Origin: an uncultured Capnocytophaga sp.
Lineage (GTDB): Bacteria > Bacteroidota > Bacteroidia > Flavobacteriales > Flavobacteriaceae
Reading direction: 5' to 3'
DNA: 64,000 nucleotides
Assembly: GCF_937936315.1 (NCBI RefSeq)
Contig: NZ_CALGWU010000006.1
Coordinates: 1-64,000, forward strand
Shown piece by piece: positions 62,122 to 64,000 of the stretch. Below the pieces are notes generated by a model. The model saw nothing but the letters and a program-made list of their open reading frames with translations. It did no database searches and was not told the origin of the DNA. A program made the position numbers and the translations under genes. How positions within the stretch are numbered: position 1 is the stretch's first letter; every line of letters begins with the position of its first letter.

Positions 62122-62644
62122 ACTCATTAATAAAATCATTTTCTATCCAGCTGGCGTATTTGGGATAATTAGCCGCAGTACGCTCAATAAGAGCACGTTG
62201 TTCTTCGGTTACTTCTTTGATTTTCTTAGCAGGCACCCCTGCATAAAGGCTTCCTTTTTCTATATGAGTATTAGGAGGTACTACTGCTCCAGCAGCTATG
62301 ATACTACCATTTTCCACCACACATCCGTCCATTACAATACTTCCCATACCTATAAGCACCTCGTCTTCTATTGTACAACCGTGCACAATAGCGTTATGCC
62401 CTATAGAAACGCGATTGCCTATCGTAGTGGCGTGTGTTTGGTAGGTAGCGTGAATCACTACACCGTCTTGGATATTGGTGTCATCGCCTATGCGAATGCT
62501 ATTCACATCGCCGCGAATAACCGCATTATACCACACGGTACAACGATTGCCTAACTGCACATCGCCTGTGAGGGTTGCATTTTCGGCAAAAAAGCAACCT
62601 TCCCCGAAGGTAGGTTGCTTTCCGTTAATTTTTTTAATTAACAT
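62120..62644 (-). CDS. Gamma-type carbonic anhydrase family protein
   Basis: 174 residues forming a left-handed beta helix of hexapeptide repeats (TLTGDVQLGNRCTVWYNAVIRGD). The three zinc-binding His of the gamma class are present: His 65 (GVVIHATYQ), His 83 and His 88 (SIGHNAIVHGC). These proteins may hydrate CO2, a useful activity in a capnophilic genus, but many members are inactive and the catalytic Glu cannot be assigned surely. The length is normal, and a C-terminal helix completes the family architecture. Confidence 0.88.
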   Translation of the reverse strand: MLIKKINGKQPTFGEGCFFAENATLTGDVQLGNRCTVWYNAVIRGDVNSIRIGDDTNIQDGVVIHATYQTHATTIGNRVSIGHNAIVHGCTIEDEVLIGMGSIVMDGCVVENGSIIAAGAVVPPNTHIEKGSLYAGVPAKKIKEVTEEQRALIERTAANYPKYASWIENDFINE

Positions 62645-62664
62645 TCGTTTTAGTTTTTAGAGAT

Positions 62665-62871
62665 TTAATTTTCAGTAGTACCGCCAGCTTCAGCATTACG
62701 ACCAAGTAACCATAAAATTCCTCCTACTACAATTAAAGCTATTTTGATAGCCCAAGCTACTCCATCTCCCCATTCGTAAATCCAGAAAAGAAGTTTAGGC
62801 ACATAGCCGAAGAATTCTAATACAATTGCTAATACTCCTAAGAGCAATAAAAGTGAACCAAAACTTTTCAT
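62665..62871 (-). CDS. Small two-helix membrane protein
   Basis: 68 residues from the ATG at 62871 (MKSFGSLLLLLGV); upstream residues in the longer frame are polar and unlike a start. Two membrane helices (about 4-22 and 35-53) flank a short aromatic turn (FWIYEWGDGVAW). The C-terminus is polar. It is similar in character to the small stress or envelope membrane proteins of many bacteria, but I do not recognise a family. It lies between the carbonic anhydrase and DUF3820 genes on the same strand. Confidence 0.65.
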   Translation of the reverse strand: MKSFGSLLLLLGVLAIVLEFFGYVPKLLFWIYEWGDGVAWAIKIALIVVGGILWLLGRNAEAGGTTEN

Positions 62872-62948
62872 ATATATATTGTTTTTATTTGTTACTTTGT
62901 TTTTAGAAAGCTCCCTCACATAGGTGCTATCATAGAGTTGTATGTACT

Positions 62949-63173
62949 TTAATTATTAGCAGTTAGCGCCTTAAGATTATCTATTATTTCTTGTAGCCCA
63001 TTAGTTTTTATCTCGAAAGTAGTTGCTAATAGCATTCCTAATTTTCCTTTGGGAAATCCTTGGGTGCTGAACCACTCGAGGTAATAGGAAGGCAAATCGG
63101 CTATCATAGTTCCCTTGTATTTGCCATAAGGCATTGGGGTTGTGATGATTTCTTTGAGAATTTCGGGGGACAT
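62949..63173 (-). CDS. DUF3820 family protein
   Basis: 74 residues, cytosolic. The core MPYGKYKGTMIADLPSYYLEWF with the following GFPKGKLGMLLAT matches DUF3820, small proteins of unknown function related in fold to a piece of exonucleases. It lies 24 bp downstream of bioB and on the same strand. Confidence 0.75.
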   Translation of the reverse strand: MSPEILKEIITTPMPYGKYKGTMIADLPSYYLEWFSTQGFPKGKLGMLLATTFEIKTNGLQEIIDNLKALTANN

Positions 63174-63199
63174 AGAATTAGAAAATTAGCAAATTTATT
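63174..63199. repeat. AT-rich heptad array between bioB and the DUF3820 gene
   Basis: GAATTAG, AAAATTAG, CAAATTT, ATTAG; it reaches the minus-strand stop of bioB. Confidence 0.55.
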
Positions 63200-64000
63200 A
63201 GTGTGCTATTTTAACCATTTTTCTCTTTTCTTCATTGCGCTCTATTTTGTGATTAGGGCGCGTCCATTTAGGGTTTTCACCTAAGGAGTGATACTGAGAA
63301 TCGGCTGCTTCTACCGTTTGAGGCTGTGGATGCGTTTCAAAAGGTTTCTGAATGCGCATACCGAGTACGCCGAGCATTTGCATATCCTCATTGATATCAG
63401 GGTTAGGTGTAGTGAGGAGCTTATCGCCTGCGAAAATAGAGTTGGCTCCTGCAAAGAAACACAAGGCTTGTCCTTCTTGACTCATTTGGGTACGACCTGC
63501 AGAGAGGCGTACTTGCGATTGAGGCATCACGATACGTGCTGTGGCTACCATACGCACCATCTCAAAAATATCTACAGGCTGACAATCTTCTAAAGGCGTT
63601 CCTTCTACGGGTACTAAGGCATTGATAGGCACTGACTCAGGTTGTGGGTTGAGGGTAGAAAGTGCCACGAGCATACCCGCGCGGTCTTCAAGCGATTCAC
63701 CCATACCGATAATACCTCCACTGCACACAGTGATATTGGTTTTGCGCACATTGTCAATCGTTTTGAGGCGATCGTCATAACTGCGGGTAGAGATAATTTC
63801 TTTGTAGTATTCTTCTGAAGTATCGAGGTTGTGATTGTAAGCATACAAACCGGCTTCTGCCAAGCGTTTGGCTTGATTTTCGGTAATCATACCAAGGGTA
63901 CAACACACTTCCATATCGAGTTTGTTGATAGTGCGTACCATTTCGAGTACTTGTTCAAACTCAGGACCATCTTTCACATTACGCCAAGCAGCCCCCATAC
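63198..64000 (-). CDS. bioB: Biotin synthase, 5' part outside the window (partial)
   Basis: At least 266 residues of the C-terminal two thirds of BioB, a radical-SAM enzyme that inserts sulfur into dethiobiotin in the last step of biotin synthesis. The radical-SAM CxxxCxxC cluster is outside the window. Present are [19 protein letters not shown], the second-cluster Cys region [56 protein letters not shown] and [11 protein letters not shown] (Arg ligand). The C-terminus is slightly long and basic. The internal Met at 63998 is not the start. Confidence 0.93.
   Translation of the reverse strand, partial: MGAAWRNVKDGPEFEQVLEMVRTINKLDMEVCCTLGMITENQAKRLAEAGLYAYNHNLDTSEEYYKEIISTRSYDDRLKTIDNVRKTNITVCSGGIIGMGESLEDRAGMLVALSTLNPQPESVPINALVPVEGTPLEDCQPVDIFEMVRMVATARIVMPQSQVRLSAGRTQMSQEGQALCFFAGANSIFAGDKLLTTPNPDINEDMQMLGVLGMRIQKPFETHPQPQTVEAADSQYHSLGENPKWTRPNHKIERNEEKRKMVKIAH

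Overview
The window comes from a Bacteroidetes chromosome, most likely a Capnocytophaga or close relative in the Flavobacteriia. Evidence: AT-rich DNA; Bacteroidetes -33/-7 promoters of the type TTTG-N19/20-TAnnTTTG; the gliding lipoprotein GldD; a giant SprB-like adhesin with a type B secretion-system-9 sorting domain; alternative complex III; a SusC/SusD glycan locus resembling the Capnocytophaga IgG-deglycosylating (Gpd) locus; and lipoproteins with the Capnocytophaga-type surface export signal (K-[DE]-[DE] after the lipid cysteine). Genus assignment is inference from gene content.

Layout. 1-1356: two WG-repeat genes, one destroyed by a decayed IS5-family element with 14-bp inverted repeats. 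1397-6863 (minus): an operon of lnt, an unknown membrane protein, a histidine-ammonia-lyase-like protein lacking the catalytic loops, and a secreted lactonase-fold propeller. 6970-13276 (plus): small membrane protein, P-type Ca2+ ATPase, SUKH-like protein plus partner, LemA and a TPM-domain protein. 13340-15822: holA (minus), diverging from a restriction-like nuclease domain protein and a GT2 glycosyltransferase. 16199-26368 (plus): one long run ybbR-coaE-actA-actB-GH20-actCD-actE-actF, encoding a compacted alternative complex III (quinol to cytochrome c or oxidase electron transfer) with a beta-hexosaminidase embedded in it. 26373-28678 (minus): tRNA-Arg(CCG), YqeY-like protein, gldD, a Cys/Lys-repeat secreted peptide, ComF. 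28852-32984 (plus): glycyl-tRNA synthetase, two frameshifted genes (PAS sensor, YhcG-type nuclease), PAP2 phosphatase. 33041-33760: Ric iron-sulfur repair protein. 34142-34355: a candidate small RNA bounded by promoter and terminator. 34452-46649: a 4065-residue adhesin. 47312-59013 (minus): a polysaccharide-utilization locus susC-susD-GH18-LamG lipoprotein-three paralogous BT_3987-type surface lipoproteins, opposite a two-component system (59490-61441). 61539-64000 (minus): OM barrel, gamma carbonic anhydrase, small proteins and the 3' part of bioB.

The most unusual signal is not a gene. At more than twenty gene boundaries there are short degenerate arrays with a strict 7-bp period. One class (consensus GARRTAA, or its sisters TNAGGNN and TTACGAA/TGACGAG) begins at the 3' end of genes and usually supplies the stop codon. 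Because 7 is coprime with 3, three successive TAA heptads stop all three reading frames. A second, AT-rich class (TTAGCAA/TTGTTAA-like) lies in the spacer of promoters. Where arrays lack a stop in the relevant frame they have become protein: one forms the linker that fuses ActC to ActD, others form the termini of CoaE, ActB and the histidine kinase and the TTG start of ActA.
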